A stretch of DNA of 64,000 nt from Thamnaconus septentrionalis (taxonomy: Eukaryota > Chordata > Actinopteri > Tetraodontiformes > Monacanthidae), in NCBI GenBank assembly GCA_009823395.1, contig CM020501.1, positions 16,534,861 to 16,598,860 on the forward strand, read 5' to 3'. Of the stretch, positions 1 to 12,010 are shown piece after piece (position 1 is the stretch's first letter; every line of letters begins with the position of its first letter). The notes below the pieces were generated by a model. It searched no databases and was not told where the DNA came from. It saw nothing but the letters and a program-made list of their open reading frames with translations. The position numbers and the translations under genes were made by a program.

Positions 1-2365
1 TCGGACGGCCTGAGTACAATTTTTACTGTCATTTGTTCCCTACCGTGTTTCCCTTCTTCTGCGTCGCTTCAACTCCGATTTTATTGGACGACGTGGACGG
101 GCTCATTATGCAGGCTGGTTAAGGTGCACTCACGCTGTGCCCGCATTCATCAAAACAGCATAGAAAAAGCAGCAACTTTAGGTCTCATACATATATACTG
201 TATGTGGGTTTTTTTTCCACACCATAGCCTATGATTCATGGAATTTGAATGTATTGAGTCTGTCCCGGACACAACTTACCAGTGGGTGATGAATGTACCG
301 GCAGAAAACAATTGTCATTTAAATATCAGACTCCTGAAAATGCATTTTTTTTCCCTCCCGATATAATGGACTACAATGACAATTTATTTATCTATATGCA
401 TATGGTGATATATTATAGTCTGTAATATATTTATACATAAACACAGTGTTGGAAGAGTAAAAAAAAAAAAAAAAAAAGATCTCTGCAATGGACTTTATGA
501 AGAAAATGTTTCTCTAATGCAGTGCATGCACATGCTGATTTGCGTATTTGCCAGTATGTGCCAAGAGAAACTCTAATTTGTTCTCTAGTCTTCTCGGTTG
601 TGTGGATTACGTGTGATCACCTGCAGGTGTGCAGACTTTGAAAGCCCTGACCACACCTCTATCTCACACCCGTCGTGTTTGATGGATTTGTTTGTTGTGT
701 TGTGTTTTTTTTTCTAAATCTTTCTCCAATTAAAGCCCACCTGTGCCCGCATGCTGTAGCTGCTTATTCCATTACCTACTTCCCAGCGCTCATCAATACA
801 TCTCATCAAGGGAAAATCAGGGTGAAATAATCTCACATCACAGCGGCAATAAGCCAGAACCTGCTGCCACGTCAATGTATAATGATTTTTGCAGAGCCCT
901 GATACCATTTGCCTGGGAAACTGGAAGTTTTACATGATCCACAAGGATTCAGAAAAGATGCCAAGGAAAAAAGAAAACCCCCAATTTTTCCTTAGTGGTC
1001 AGAGTTGGCACTGCAAGTTTTTGCAACAATGCATTGCATACTTTTCAGGACAATATTGTTGTGAAGGAAAATCACACCATCCCTGACCTGCCGCACATAT
1101 TTCTTGGTGTAACAATGTCAGACATGTTGGAGGATTGTGTTGTACTTCCAAGGATGATCACCTGCAACCTGCCGCAAAAAAACACACAAACCCTTCAGTT
1201 CAGCAAAAAAGATTTGCAAGAAGCAACTGAAACATTGCCTTGACAAAATAGTGAAAATGTTGATTTGGCTCTGGGTTTTTCCCTCCTCTCAAACTCCATG
1301 ACAAACTTCTTTATTAACCCAAGTTTGGCAGTGTGATGTTGCGGCGCCGACGGTAATCATTAAACAGGCATATTTTATGTCTCAGGTCTGTAGACGCAGG
1401 AAATGTGTTCGCCTTCTGTGAAACAGGTTGGTAATGAGGCTGGGAAAAACATAATTAACGCGGCTGCAACTCCGACTGGTGGAACTGGCATATTCTGACA
1501 AATTACAAAGCACTGGCACAGGTGGGGTCTCGACTGAACTCTATCTAGTTTAGTGGAGCAGCCAACTAGATCAAAGAGGCAAACATCAAAACACTTGAAG
1601 AAGCATCAGCACGCTCCTCTTTCTTTTCATTGTCTTATGTGTGTGTGCGTGCGCCCATTTACACCGGCTCTTTTATATTGCGTTTCACCGACTCGCCTCA
1701 AGAGCCTCGAAGAGGCTAAAAGCACCTTTTCATAATTTTTTTTTTCGAGAAAGAGAAACATAGAAAGACCTTAAGATGTTTGCTTGATTGGTTAACATTT
1801 GTGTCTTGCTGAAATCCTTCACAAAAAAACACTTGTTTTGCTACTTGTGGTAATGAATGAATGATGAATGTTTTGGAAAAGAAATATCGCAAAAAATATG
1901 CTGGTGGAAATTGTTCCTGGAGAAGACGCGCAAAACACTCAGAGGCCACTTTATTAGTCACAATATTTAAGTGCTTGTCCATGCAAACAGCTAATCACCC
2001 GATCACAGGATATTATTTCATCAGCTTCCTTCCCTGTTTTTTTTGTAGCCTAAACTGCTGCAAAATATACAAAATAAAAATACCCGTTTTTTGGAATCTG
2101 ATCTACAAGGATTGTTGTGTTCTGGGCCTGGGAACTGTAAATGTGTGATTCCCTCACTGGAAATCACTTTTCATACTGTTGAATTTGGCTGTAAGATAAC
2201 ATAGAGGGTCGGTTATGGAAAATAACCTGTGATAATGTCAGGAATTTAGGATTCACCTGTCGCCATTAAAGCAACATGGGACGCAGTGCAGCCTCACAGT
2301 TGCAGTCAGTGTAGCAGCATTTCAAGTCTAGTCGGATTTTTACATAAAAAGTCCAGCATATTAAA

Positions 2366-2412
2366 AGAGAGAGAGCGACAGAGAGAGAGAGAAGGAGAGA
2401 GAGAGAGAGAGG
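2366..2412. repeat. Imperfect (GA)n microsatellite
   Basis: GA repeats interrupted by CGACA and AGG. Confidence 0.95.
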
Positions 2413-2589
2413 ATCTTTTTGTTCCCCTAGACAACATAAAAAAGCTCTTCAAATAGAACCTCAATCATGAAATCAGGGCCTGAAACACAACACTTCCCTT
2501 TTCATTTTCAATAAGACCCCCTGCGGTCCAAATCGACGCTGATGTTACTCCGCCTCTCTTGAATACCGCAGACTTCAGTTCAGCTTTGC

Positions 2590-2830
2590 CACGGCCAGGT
2601 TTTCGCAGCGAGCCACCACTCACGTCTCTCTCGCCAATCAGGTGCCAACGAGGGGAAAAATACCCACCTCAGTCTCAAACACCACGGGTCCTTCTTATGT
2701 TAAATTGCATGAGTGTGAAGAAGTTATAACTGCCGGTGCTGCCGCACGTCGAGGATGCCTCTCGTCCAATCAGAACGCCCGGTCGCAGCTAATTGTTGCG
2801 TCCCTTACGTAAGGCCTATGCTAATGCCGA
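2590..2830. promoter_or_regulatory. CpG-rich, CCAAT-box-bearing promoter/enhancer-like block
   Basis: Two CCAATCA boxes (2634-2640 and 2766-2772, plus strand) lie 132 bp apart, followed by the 12-bp palindrome CCTTACGTAAGG at 2803-2814. Its core TTACGTAA is the PAR-bZIP/NFIL3 consensus. No coding exon is evident beside it. Confidence 0.3.
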
Positions 2831-3499
2831 CATCTGGCGAAAAGTAAATTGTCATGACAGCTTCCAGCGTCAGCGCTCACGAGCTGCAGGTAGAGAACAA
2901 GGGTTATAAAACTGTTCCTGAGGCTTCAGACGTGGATGAGACTTTTTTTTGTTGTGTAATTTTTCTCCTCAATTCTGCAGATTTTCTCTTGCCTTTACAC
3001 ATCGTGTGCACTGGGACAACTTTCTCAAAACTATGTCAGCCGAAGCTGAATTCAATGTAATTTAATCCCCCTCCCCCCCACCCCCCTCCCCCCGCTCACA
3101 ACCGTCTTAAGTCAATGAACCGCATTTAATCTCGGGAGGTTATGAACAACGGGCAGTTTGTGACGTGGCTGGCAGCGGCGAATATTTTCCATCCAATTTA
3201 TGAGATGTATTGCATTATTGAACCGCCTGAGGAGAGCAGTATCCTGTAGTTTCACGAGCGTGCAGGGCTACTTTAAGGCCCCCAGAGTGCACACATTTCA
3301 CTCGGAGGGCCGATGCTGCACTAAAACCCCAATAAGTGAAAATAAAACACTGAGTAATAAATATCTGGCCAGAACTGGAGCACAAAAGAGGGACAAATAT
3401 CACATGATGGACCCAATTTATTTCTTTATTTTTTAAACAAAGTGAACGTCGCACTCAGTGATGAACAGATTTTTTTCTCTCAACAGCCAGCTGTTATGT

Positions 3500-3960
3500 C
3501 ATAAATTAACATATTAAACTGCGCAGATGGTTAAAATTCCTGACTGCGGAGAATGAGCTTTTATTTACGTCTCGGGGACCAGGAGAGAGCCGTTTAAAGG
3601 TCGTTGTCACAATAAGGAGCCCGTATCCCTGACCCAGCAAAAAGCCCCGGCAATTAAAGCGCGGCCACGGAGCGACGAGGCCGTGGCCAAACCCGACTTG
3701 GCCTCCGGCGGCGCAGAGTAAACAGGGTGAGGTGGCGGGGGAGAGGCACGGGGAGGCCGCGGACAGAGAGGGAGGCAGCAGGTTATGCAAATGAGGTTGG
3801 CCTTCGACAGAAGGGAGTCAGTGGAGTCGCTCGGCGCCAGCGACGGGAGCGGAAAGTTAACTACACAAATGAGTCAGTGGACCTCTGGAGCCGTTCGCTC
3901 CCCCTGCTGCCTCCTTTCTACCTGCCGAGGGAGACAGGACGAGACGGTGCGGCCCTGAAT
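3500..3960. promoter_or_regulatory. GC-rich block with octamer and AP-1-type motifs
   Basis: A CpG-rich stretch containing an exact ATGCAAAT octamer (about 3784-3791) and a TGAGTCA AP-1 site (about 3869-3875). Possible regulatory element; no gene seen. Confidence 0.22.
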
Positions 3961-3980
3961 TAAAAGTGCCGTGTATATAG

Positions 3981-4180
3981 AAAATCCTGTATCCTGCCAG
4001 AAAACTACCTATTTAGCCCTCTGTTTAGCAGCCTTCAGTCAAAAGAGGTGCTCCCACATGTTTGGAAAGTGGTCTCAAACGGTAGAACAAACACCTGACA
4101 TGGGGTATGTTGCCACTAGGTATCTGCACCCCCCTTGTGACATCACAACAGGGCCCTCAAGTGCTGTAGCACAACTAACT
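3981..4180 (+). repeat. Dispersed repeat family X, copy 1
   Basis: TTTAGCCCTCTGTTTAGCAGCC (4013-4034) and TTGTGACATCACAACAGGGC (4135-4154) match motifs shared by copies at about 27.0, 29.6 and 63.8 kb. Family not identified. Confidence 0.5.
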
Positions 4181-4542
4181 TATTTTTTTGTTTAATTAAA
4201 AATGGACAAAACGTTTGTTTGTTTTTTCCGCAAGCTAAAAAGACTGCAGGGTGTTTTTTCCCCTTTTGCGTTTCCATCCAGGCTGCATTGAGGAAGCCAC
4301 AGCTCAGCTCTTTTCATTTGTCAGAGTTGAATTACAGTCTGATTGGCGACAAGAGGTTTTAAAATGTGGCCTTCTGAATAAACATCTGTTTTGTTGCTGC
4401 ACTTTGCCGTGTTTTCTGTCCCATTAAACAAATCCCAAGCTCCTAAAAGACGACCATTTCAACAATGATGAGCCAGGAGCATAAACAACACAAGCTGGGG
4501 AAAAATGAAAAGAAAAAAAAACATTCACGTGGCTTCTGAAAG

Positions 4543-4554
4543 GCCCCCTGCTGG
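4543..4554 (-). promoter_or_regulatory. CTCF core-motif match
   Basis: The minus strand reads CCAGCAGGGGGC, matching CCASYAGRKGGC at every position. It lies about 30 kb 3' of pcdh10, next to a long (GT)n tract. A single 12-bp core could occur by chance. Confidence 0.4.
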
Positions 4555-4640
4555 TGAACGGAGGGGCCATCCAGAGCACGCCTGTGTGAGAGAGTTGCCA
4601 CTAACCTGGCAGAACTCGTTTCCTGATTACCATCTCGATA

Positions 4641-4642
4641 GT

Positions 4643-4703
<61 letters not shown>
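4641..4703. repeat. (GT)n microsatellite
   Basis: About 31 GT units with one CT interruption; lies 90 bp from the CTCF-like site. Confidence 0.97.
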
Positions 4704-4704
<1 letters not shown>

Positions 4705-5100
4705 TATGGTATGCTGCCAAACTGCTGGAGCTGCAAGACCAGCGGGGCCCTGCTGGTATTAAATAATTCACAAAATATTGCGTAATATCACACAATGAAG
4801 TTCACATGAACAGAACCACAAACAAACACAAGAGTGGAAGGACCGAGCTGCTGATCTGCTCTGGTTTCTTTTGTTTGCTTTTCTCCTCCAGTGGCGAACC
4901 TGATTAAAGCGGAAAGTGAAATGAATTTTTTTTTTTGGTTTGTACTATATTGAAAAATACTCCTTTTGTTTTTGTTTCTACACCCGTCATCATGTCTTAG
5001 AAAAACGTGTTTTGTGCTGAATTGCTGCATCAGCCGGAATACAACTCCTCCATTATTTTTGGATTATACGAACACACACGGCTGGTGGAAATCACTAGTT

Positions 5101-5112
5101 AGTGACGTCACA
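5101..5112. promoter_or_regulatory. CRE palindrome TGACGTCA
   Basis: An exact CREB/ATF full site in AGTGACGTCACAAAGGG. The flank resembles the TGACATCACAAAGGG motif of a dispersed repeat family in this window, so it may derive from that repeat. Confidence 0.3.
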
Positions 5113-5560
5113 AAGGGCTGGTTTCTAGAACCGGAGCATTTTTTGCTCTTAATTAAGAGAGCAAAAAGACGGACCGACCTCATTTACGGGCAGTTCCACC
5201 AGAAGTCTGGATATTAAAACACTGGTTTGGTTTCTTCTGCATAAAATGAGATGGGACCTTAAAGAGCCAAGAGGGAGAAACAATCCCAAGAGAGGGAGAG
5301 AGAGATCGTCAAGTTTCAGCCCCCTCCCCCGAGCCTCTGCATTGTCTCCTCGGATTCCTCTCGACTGGTCGACCCCGTTCGCTCCTCCTCGAGCAGCAGC
5401 CTGCGTGCGCCCGATTTAGGAGAGGGAGAGCGAGAGAGGGACGACTTCGGCGTACGGCGGGTGTGCTTTCGTGCCATTCTGGTGGGAGAGACTTGGCCTG
5501 CTTTTCAAAGGCCTGCGCCAGATGGTGGGAGCAAGTTGCGAGGCAAAGGAGGAGAAGGAA

Positions 5561-5656
5561 GGAGAAGAAGAAGAAGAAGAAGAAGAAGAAGAAGAAAGAA
5601 GAAGAAGAAGAAGAAGAAGAAGAAGAAGAAGAAGAAGAAGAAGAAGAAGAAGAAGA
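5561..5656. repeat. (GAA)n trinucleotide repeat
   Basis: About 30 GAA units with one AAA break. Purine-only strand, so triplex-prone. All open frames over it are artefacts. Confidence 0.97.
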
Positions 5657-5924
5657 AAAGAGAAAACAAGCTTGACTCCATAATGCCGAGACCAGATAAG
5701 AAGACGTGACCTGAAATCAGACAGACGTTGGTTGGTGAGAGCCTTTAAAAGATGAGCGGAATGTTCGGCGAGGCGCACGCTATTGTTAGGACATAAAAGG
5801 GAACCAAATAAGTAAATAAATAAATAAACAAACAGAAACTTCGGAATACTTGCAGGACCTTTACATTTGCACTTGTGCCACGGCATCCTCAAATATAGCA
5901 GCTGTGGCTTATAGTGCCGTTTCA

Positions 5925-5960
5925 GCAGCGAGCCGGGCTTACGTAAGCCCGGCTCGCTGC
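5925..5960. repeat. Perfect 36-bp palindrome without spacer
   Basis: The left arm GCAGCGAGCCGGGCTTAC (5925-5942) is followed directly by its exact reverse complement (5943-5960); pairing fails at the next base on each side. The centre is TTACGTAA. It could extrude as a cruciform or fold into an RNA hairpin with almost no loop. Confidence 0.9.
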
Positions 5961-6828
5961 AGTGGGAATAAGAAAGAGAGAAGAGAGAAAAAAACCTTCT
6001 CAGAGAAATCATCCACGCTGGCCCGGAGGAATAGATGAATGTGTTTACCGGAGGGGGGGTTGATTTGGAAGTTTCCCATCGTGCGTGAGAAGTGTTTTGG
6101 GCACAAGCAGCTGGAAGCGCAAAAACTTGAACTATTTTTTATTTTATTTTTTATCCCATGGCAACGCATGGATGAAAACGGATAAAGCAGAGAAATATCT
6201 TAAGTGCAAAAAAACCCCAAAAAAACCCAGACCCACACAAGGCTGGAGATAATATTTTTTCCTGATTGCGATTAGGGATAATCACGCGTCGATCGCGCCT
6301 CAAGTCCCGTGAATTAATTCTGGAGGTCGGGTCGAAGCCTCGATGGTGCCTCGCGCTGTTCCGCACAGCTTGTGATCACTTTCCTGATCCTCTGATTGTG
6401 TTAGGCTGCGCTAACTGGCTCCATCCCCCCCAATTTTGTGGAGTCATTCTAAGACAGGAATAATAGCCTTCCGCCCAAATTAAAATGATGGAACGCCACC
6501 AATTCATTATCCATTATCCCGGGCTCTGTTTTCTTTGGACTTGTTTTTTTTTTTTTTTTTTCTTTTCCAAGGCTGCTTCCAGCACGTTGACGCTCGTTGT
6601 TCCACCTTCTCCTCTCATAATCTGGCTTTGCGGCGCCGCTGATTAGATGTGACAGCAGGTAAAACCCCCGGGATTAGACTTTGGCGTCCTGCGTGAGAGC
6701 CGCAGCCAGTATTGATTGTGTTAATTTCTCGAGGGGGGGAATTTTATTTTTTAATTTTTTTTTGATGAAGTGGCTCGTTAAATGACACGCAGCGAGCTCT
6801 GATGGGGAGGTACCACACACGTGCCGCC

Positions 6829-6830
<2 letters not shown>

Positions 6831-6870
<40 letters not shown>
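6831..6870. repeat. (CA)n microsatellite
   Basis: Twenty uninterrupted CA units. Confidence 0.97.
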
Positions 6871-6874
<4 letters not shown>

Positions 6875-7009
6875 TAGTGAAAAATAAAAGTTGCAAGATG
6901 TTTAAATGGCCATCATCCCGTGAGCATCCTGCATGAGGTCTGATCAACCTTCAGTGCTTCCAGGAGCTTCTGCTCAGTGAACTGGGCTGGAGTTACTGTC
7001 CGTCAAGTG

Positions 7010-7406
7010 CACTCCCTGGCCACTTCATTAGGAGCACCTTGCTCGCACCAGGTCCCTGATAAAGTGTCCATGGACTCCTGGTTGTAAACAGATGGCCGTT
7101 CAACTCCCTGCAGCCTCCATGGTGGTCTCGGACCAGTCCGTGCATGTTGACCTCTGACCAGCCCTGACATCAACAATATGGCGATGTCCACCACACAGCT
7201 TTTTCTATTTCTGGGATGTGATTTGATGAAACTTCTAGTGGATCAACAGCAGTTTGGGAAACACTCCAACACATCATCAACCGCCATGTTCGTCACGTTT
7301 AAAGTCACTTAAATCCCCTTTTAATTCATTCTTTGTGCCTAAATGCACATAGTTGTTGCTGCCATGTGATTGGCTGATTGACAATTAAATGAAATAAAGC
7401 AGTGAG
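7010..7406 (-). mobile_element. Internally deleted Tc1-like DNA transposon
   Basis: The left end (CACTCCCTGGCCACTTCATT) matches, from memory, the terminal repeat of a widespread vertebrate Tc1-like family, and the right end AATAAAGCAGTGAG is the degraded partner. Between them is antisense sequence for the start of the transposase (around 7297-7350), then CTGCCATGTGATTGGCTGAT. At about 400 bp it is far shorter than an autonomous copy (over 1 kb) and cannot encode a transposase. Confidence 0.75.
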
Positions 7407-7768
7407 TTAACTATAATGTTGTAGCTTCCTGTTAGAGCAATGCAAACCTTCCAGTCTGTCTGGGTTCCACGAGTGGAAAACAGGGTCTTGCTTATGCGAA
7501 CACTGTATTTTTCCACAGAGCAAGCAGCGCGAAAGGGCGTTCTTGCGGCAAAAGTGACAACTTAATGGTGCGCCTCCGTCGCTTGCTTTCGTTTTCTGCC
7601 TGCTGTCTGCAAAAAATGGCTGCGATGATGTTCTTATTTGGAAGCAAAGAAAAGACCAAACAAAAAATTAATCTTTGAATGGAAGGAAACACAAAATCTG
7701 CACGGCAAACACCCTCTGGGCTAATGCAAACGTACGTGTTCGTACGCTCTGTGGACGGCTGGTCTGAT

Positions 7769-7790
7769 GTGTGTGTGTGTGTGTGTGTGG
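7769..7790. repeat. (GT)n microsatellite, short
   Basis: About eleven GT units. Confidence 0.9.
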
Positions 7791-8209
7791 CTGGCTGGGG
7801 TGAGCGAGCCCTCCACAGTGGAGGAAGGGGAGGAGGAGGCGGAGGAGGGAGAGAGGGTTGTCCCCCAACATATGGTGGGGCCAGACAGCTTAGACCCTAT
7901 TTGGACCAGTACGGCAGTACAAGTCAGGTCAGGTGGCGTGAACACAAAGATTGTGCTGACGTGACCCCAGGAACAGATGACCGGACCTCCACACAGCACC
8001 AGCTGCCCGCCGCCGCCTCACACAATCAGGCACGTACACATTCCGTGCACAACAAGAGCCAGGAGCTTTTCCAAAGAGGCGGAATTTGAAGGCCTGGCGT
8101 GAACTTTTTGTCTCGACGGATGAGCGAGATCAGACAAATCGGATGATACCGGCGCTTGTGCTGTAGCCTGTTTAGTTTTTTTTTTTTTTTTTCAGGTGAA
8201 ACACCGTCA

Positions 8210-8325
8210 AAGTGTCGGGAGTGCTTTTTAAGTGGTAATTAAGTAATCCAATCAGTTAATTGCAGCCGACCGCAAATGTAATTAAAGATTAGATAGCAAC
8301 CAAATTAAATTATTTTAATCTGCCT
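8210..8325. promoter_or_regulatory. AT-rich cluster of homeodomain-type TAAT motifs
   Basis: Contains GGTAATTAAG, CCAATCAGTTAATTG, ATGTAATTAAAG and TTAAATTATTTTAAT within about 100 bp. Such clusters are common in developmental enhancers. Not tested for conservation. Confidence 0.25.
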
Positions 8326-9700
8326 CTCTGTGCCGCCGGTGAGCAAGACGGCGGCGCAACCTCAAACTCGCCGGCCACGTGCATCCTGCTAATAACAGGC
8401 AGCACATTTGGATGCTAAAAAAAATAAAAAACAACTAAATGTGACAGTTTTTTTCCAATTCCTCCAACAAGCACAAGAGTTTAATCCCGCTCGGTTGGAA
8501 ATCACAGGCGTGCCCCGAGTTTCCCCTCCGTGCGGTGGATTTCGACTTTAAAGTGACGAGAAAAACAGTTTTCTGAACCGCTGACACCTGAGTCGAAACG
8601 GAGCTGATGGCGAGGCCGAAATTCCAAGGGTTGTCAGTCACCTCGCCGTGCCGGTGAGTGACAGGACGAGAGGAGCCGGGTGAGGCACAGTCATCAGTCT
8701 GGGAAGCGGGTGACGGCGTGATGGCCGATCGCACGGCCTAGGCCCAAGGTGAGGGCGCCGGACTTCTTGTGGCAACGAAAAGGCAAACAGAGTCGTGCTG
8801 CATTTCAGCCTCCTGCAACTGCCCGAGAATTTGCGGACAATCACAATTTAGCTGCCGTGAGGAACTTGGTCTTTTTCATTATTATTCTTGCTGGTTTTGT
8901 TAGTTATCGCTTTCTGTAACTTTCAGGCTGAAGGAGTCGAAGGGGAACTCCCGCACATTTTTATTTACCTTTAAAATGTGCCCCAGAGGAAAGCTAGAAA
9001 ATGTATAAGCGTGAATTGTTAAATAAATGATAAAATTGTTTGACATGTTTCGCTGCTCCAGTGGGAGCTGGACAAAGGCTAATTGCCCTGAGTTGTTTTA
9101 TTTGCTTTTACAAACTCTACGGCTAGGGCACGAACCCACTGTTGGGAAAAAAAAATGAAGCTTTGACTTGGTAGCTACAACTCAACCCAACTTGTGTCTT
9201 GAGAAATTTCTTGCACTGAAAGTTTTGCAAATGACGTGGCATGTTTTCCAGCTGAAAAATGAAAAGAAAAAAAAAACATTTCCAGGAGGCAGCATATTCA
9301 GCCCTCCATATTCAGTTTAAAGCCTCTTGGACAAAAAAGTGTTCAAACTGTTAACATTGATGTTTTGTTCAACTGTCCAAATGTCTTGAATTGGAGAGGC
9401 TGTCTGTTTTAGTGAGGTGCCAGTGCACTCCCTGACATCACAAAGACAGAGATAATTTCAACAGCTTTGGCACTTTTTGCACTCTCTGAAAAACGGAATA
9501 AAGTGTGGACATTACTTGGAAATTCATGAATTGCTCAGTTGCTACCTTCTTTGGAGAGGTCGTGCTTTTCATACTCCAGGTTGCATCCAATTATGGGAAG
9601 ACACTGAATCTTCATTGAAAGCCTTGCCAAAAATACAAAAGAATTTGGAGGGTACATCCAAAGAATGAGGCAGACTGATGTGAAATAAATGTCATAGGAG

Positions 9701-9704
<4 letters not shown>

Positions 9705-9739
<35 letters not shown>

Positions 9740-9818
9740 GTATAAATATATATGTATGTGTATATATATATATATATATATGTATGTATATATATATGTA
9801 TATATACACACACACACA
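9705..9818. repeat. Compound (AT)n/(GT)n/(CA)n microsatellite
   Basis: TATATA blocks broken by GTATG and ending in CACACACA. Confidence 0.96.
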
Positions 9819-10312
9819 GTAGAAACTGCAAAATTCGTTGACAATCCTGAATCTGGCCACATACTGTAAAGATGCGTAAACAAATCGGGTGTGATTGGGA
9901 CATAAGTTGCCATGTCTAATCCAATCAGACAGCTGCGTCTCAAAAACAAGCCACAGCCGCTGCAAGACTCCTGTGGCTTTAATGAGGGCTCACTTCTCCT
10001 GGCTTCCTGAGAATCGGCTCATTCTGCTCCTCTCGACCTCCGCAGAATGTATGACCAACACGCTCACGCTGTGGCACATGACCCGACTATATTTAACCTT
10101 TCCGGAACATTACGATCAGACTGCTGGATCTGGCTCACTCTCGCACTTGGCCGGCATCCAACTTGAATCTGACCCCGGAACAATGCGAATCCAAAACGTC
10201 AATTCTGCACCAATAAGATTTATCAGCTGAAATGCTTGCAAAGTTTTCATTTTGATGATGGTTCTCTTCTATGCTGCATGTGTGAGTCCGATCCGGTTGT
10301 GATGTAACACAA

Positions 10313-10901
10313 TAGCTATGTTTACATGCGCACATTTCTCCAATCCGATCTAAACCTTGGTTGATCGGAAATTCCAAATCCACTGATTACATGGAGACTA
10401 AATAAAATGATCCGGTCGTGACGTGCGTATACTTGCACCAAGTGTTTAATCAGAATGAATCATTTGGGCACGTGCGGAGTTTTTTTCCGGAATTAGTAGT
10501 AGAAGAAGAAGCTGTACTTCCGCCTGTGTTGTAAATAAACGCTGCGTTGTCCGCACGTCCTCGGCTTGTTCACAAGCCTTCAAACTTTTCCAGCGATTTT
10601 TTATTTGTTCTGTCGTTTCGTTTATGTTTCGCGAAAAAATTAACGGTTGCCGGTAAAGGGGAAACACGTCACGCAGACGTAGTACACATGCGCAGTGGAG
10701 ATAGTCCGAGACAGGATCCGAATGGGTGTGTACATGGACGCCATTCAGAATAATGATCAGCATAAACTCTCGTTCGGAATAAAATTTTGTTCCGAACGGA
10801 CCGGATCGGATCAGAATCTTCAGATTGACGTGTTTACATGAAGCATTTTTAATCTGATTGGACCTTTATTCCGATTATTTGTGTCCATGTAAACGCAGCT
10901 A
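10313..10901. mobile_element. Nonautonomous DNA transposon (MITE), about 585 bp
   Basis: Inverted ends GCTATGTTTACATG (10315-10328) and, on the opposite strand, GCTGCGTTTACATG (ending at 10899), flanked on both sides by TA. A second copy of the end motif (GTTTACATGAAGC) lies inside the right end. No transposase frame. Superfamily not assigned; the TA flanks would suit Tc1/mariner-type insertion. Confidence 0.7.
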
Positions 10902-11769
10902 CTGTCTCGGTTTTGGTACTGTTAATAACCAAAAAGGCAACATGGAAGAATCTATGTGTGTTGGGGAGTTCCAAGTTGCGACTGAGCAGGACTAGCGAGG
11001 CAACCAAGTCCAGTCACCTACTGCTCAACACTTGACCTGTTTACGCGGTCAAGGAAGCGGATTTGGCACAGTTGGACATACATAGACAAAGAAAAACATT
11101 TAGATTGAATCAGCTGACAGGCCTACGGGTCAAATGGTAAAGATTAAGGACACGTGATTCACATCAGCCCTTGACACAGTAGATTTTCCCCTCATCAGGC
11201 AAAGCGGTGGCAGATCTCAGGTGGCTTTTGCAAGTAAACACAAGCGGGCTGCCGAAGCAAATCAATGGCCATTCAAAACCAGGGAAGGACCAGGCTTTCA
11301 TCCTCCCTGATGAATATCTGAATGATGGAAAACATTTTTATGGTGGGCCAAACAACACAAAGTCAAAAAAATTTCAGGCAGAGCAATCCAACGCCATCGA
11401 CTGCCTCGCCTGATTGGATGCTTCCGTTTGAACGAGGCCTTGAGCCGCATGAGAGACTCGCGAGCGCCGCATTAAACTCTTGCCTCGGCAGATTGGAGAG
11501 CGGCTCGGCTCGGTCATTACCACCTCTCGCTGGCGGAGCGCGTCTTTCAGAGCGCATCGCTGTGTGGCTGCACGGCGGCGGCGGCAGCGTCTTTGTCTTC
11601 TTCTCCATTCAAAGTGCATTTTTGTGTTTGGTGCCGCAGAGAGCGTCGCAGCTGCTCTCCTCATTTAGCTCCCCGACAGAGTTGAATTTCCAGGGTGCGT
11701 TCATTACTCCTCCTCCACGAGTCTTCTCTCCATCTCACGCGCGCGTGCGGGGGAGGGCGTGCACGTGCG

Positions 11770-12010
11770 GCCATTCCATCCTCGCTATTAAAATCTGCGG
11801 GTATTTTGGCTCCCATTAAACGAATTACGGCCATTAGTCTTCCCCGACAAACCGGGCGCCAGGCTCGGGCGTGCTCCCCACCCCCCTTCCACCGATTTAA
11901 CATTGTTCTAATTCCTCTCACTATTATTGCAATAAAACATTCATCATAATAATTAACCACTCTGACACCTCATTTAAACTAATTAATTTGAGAGAAGGAA
12001 TGCTTATGTT
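11770..12010. promoter_or_regulatory. Candidate conserved noncoding element
   Basis: Repeat-free sequence with CATTAAACGAATTACGG, AATAATTAACC and AAACTAATTAATTTG, flanked by CpG-rich DNA. Enhancer-like by composition only. Confidence 0.22.

Larger units (their letters stand above)
1..10310. other. Gene-free flank, first block
   Basis: No supported coding exon. Contents are the promoter-like patches at 2.6-4 kb, repeat family X copy 1, the CTCF-like site, the (GAA)n tract with the 36-bp palindrome, a Tc1 remnant and microsatellites. The rest is unremarkable unique DNA. Confidence 0.6.

Noticed and set aside
5416..6012. 198-codon minus-strand frame with poly-Leu and poly-Ser
   Set aside because: Created by the (GAA)n repeat read in the antisense direction.
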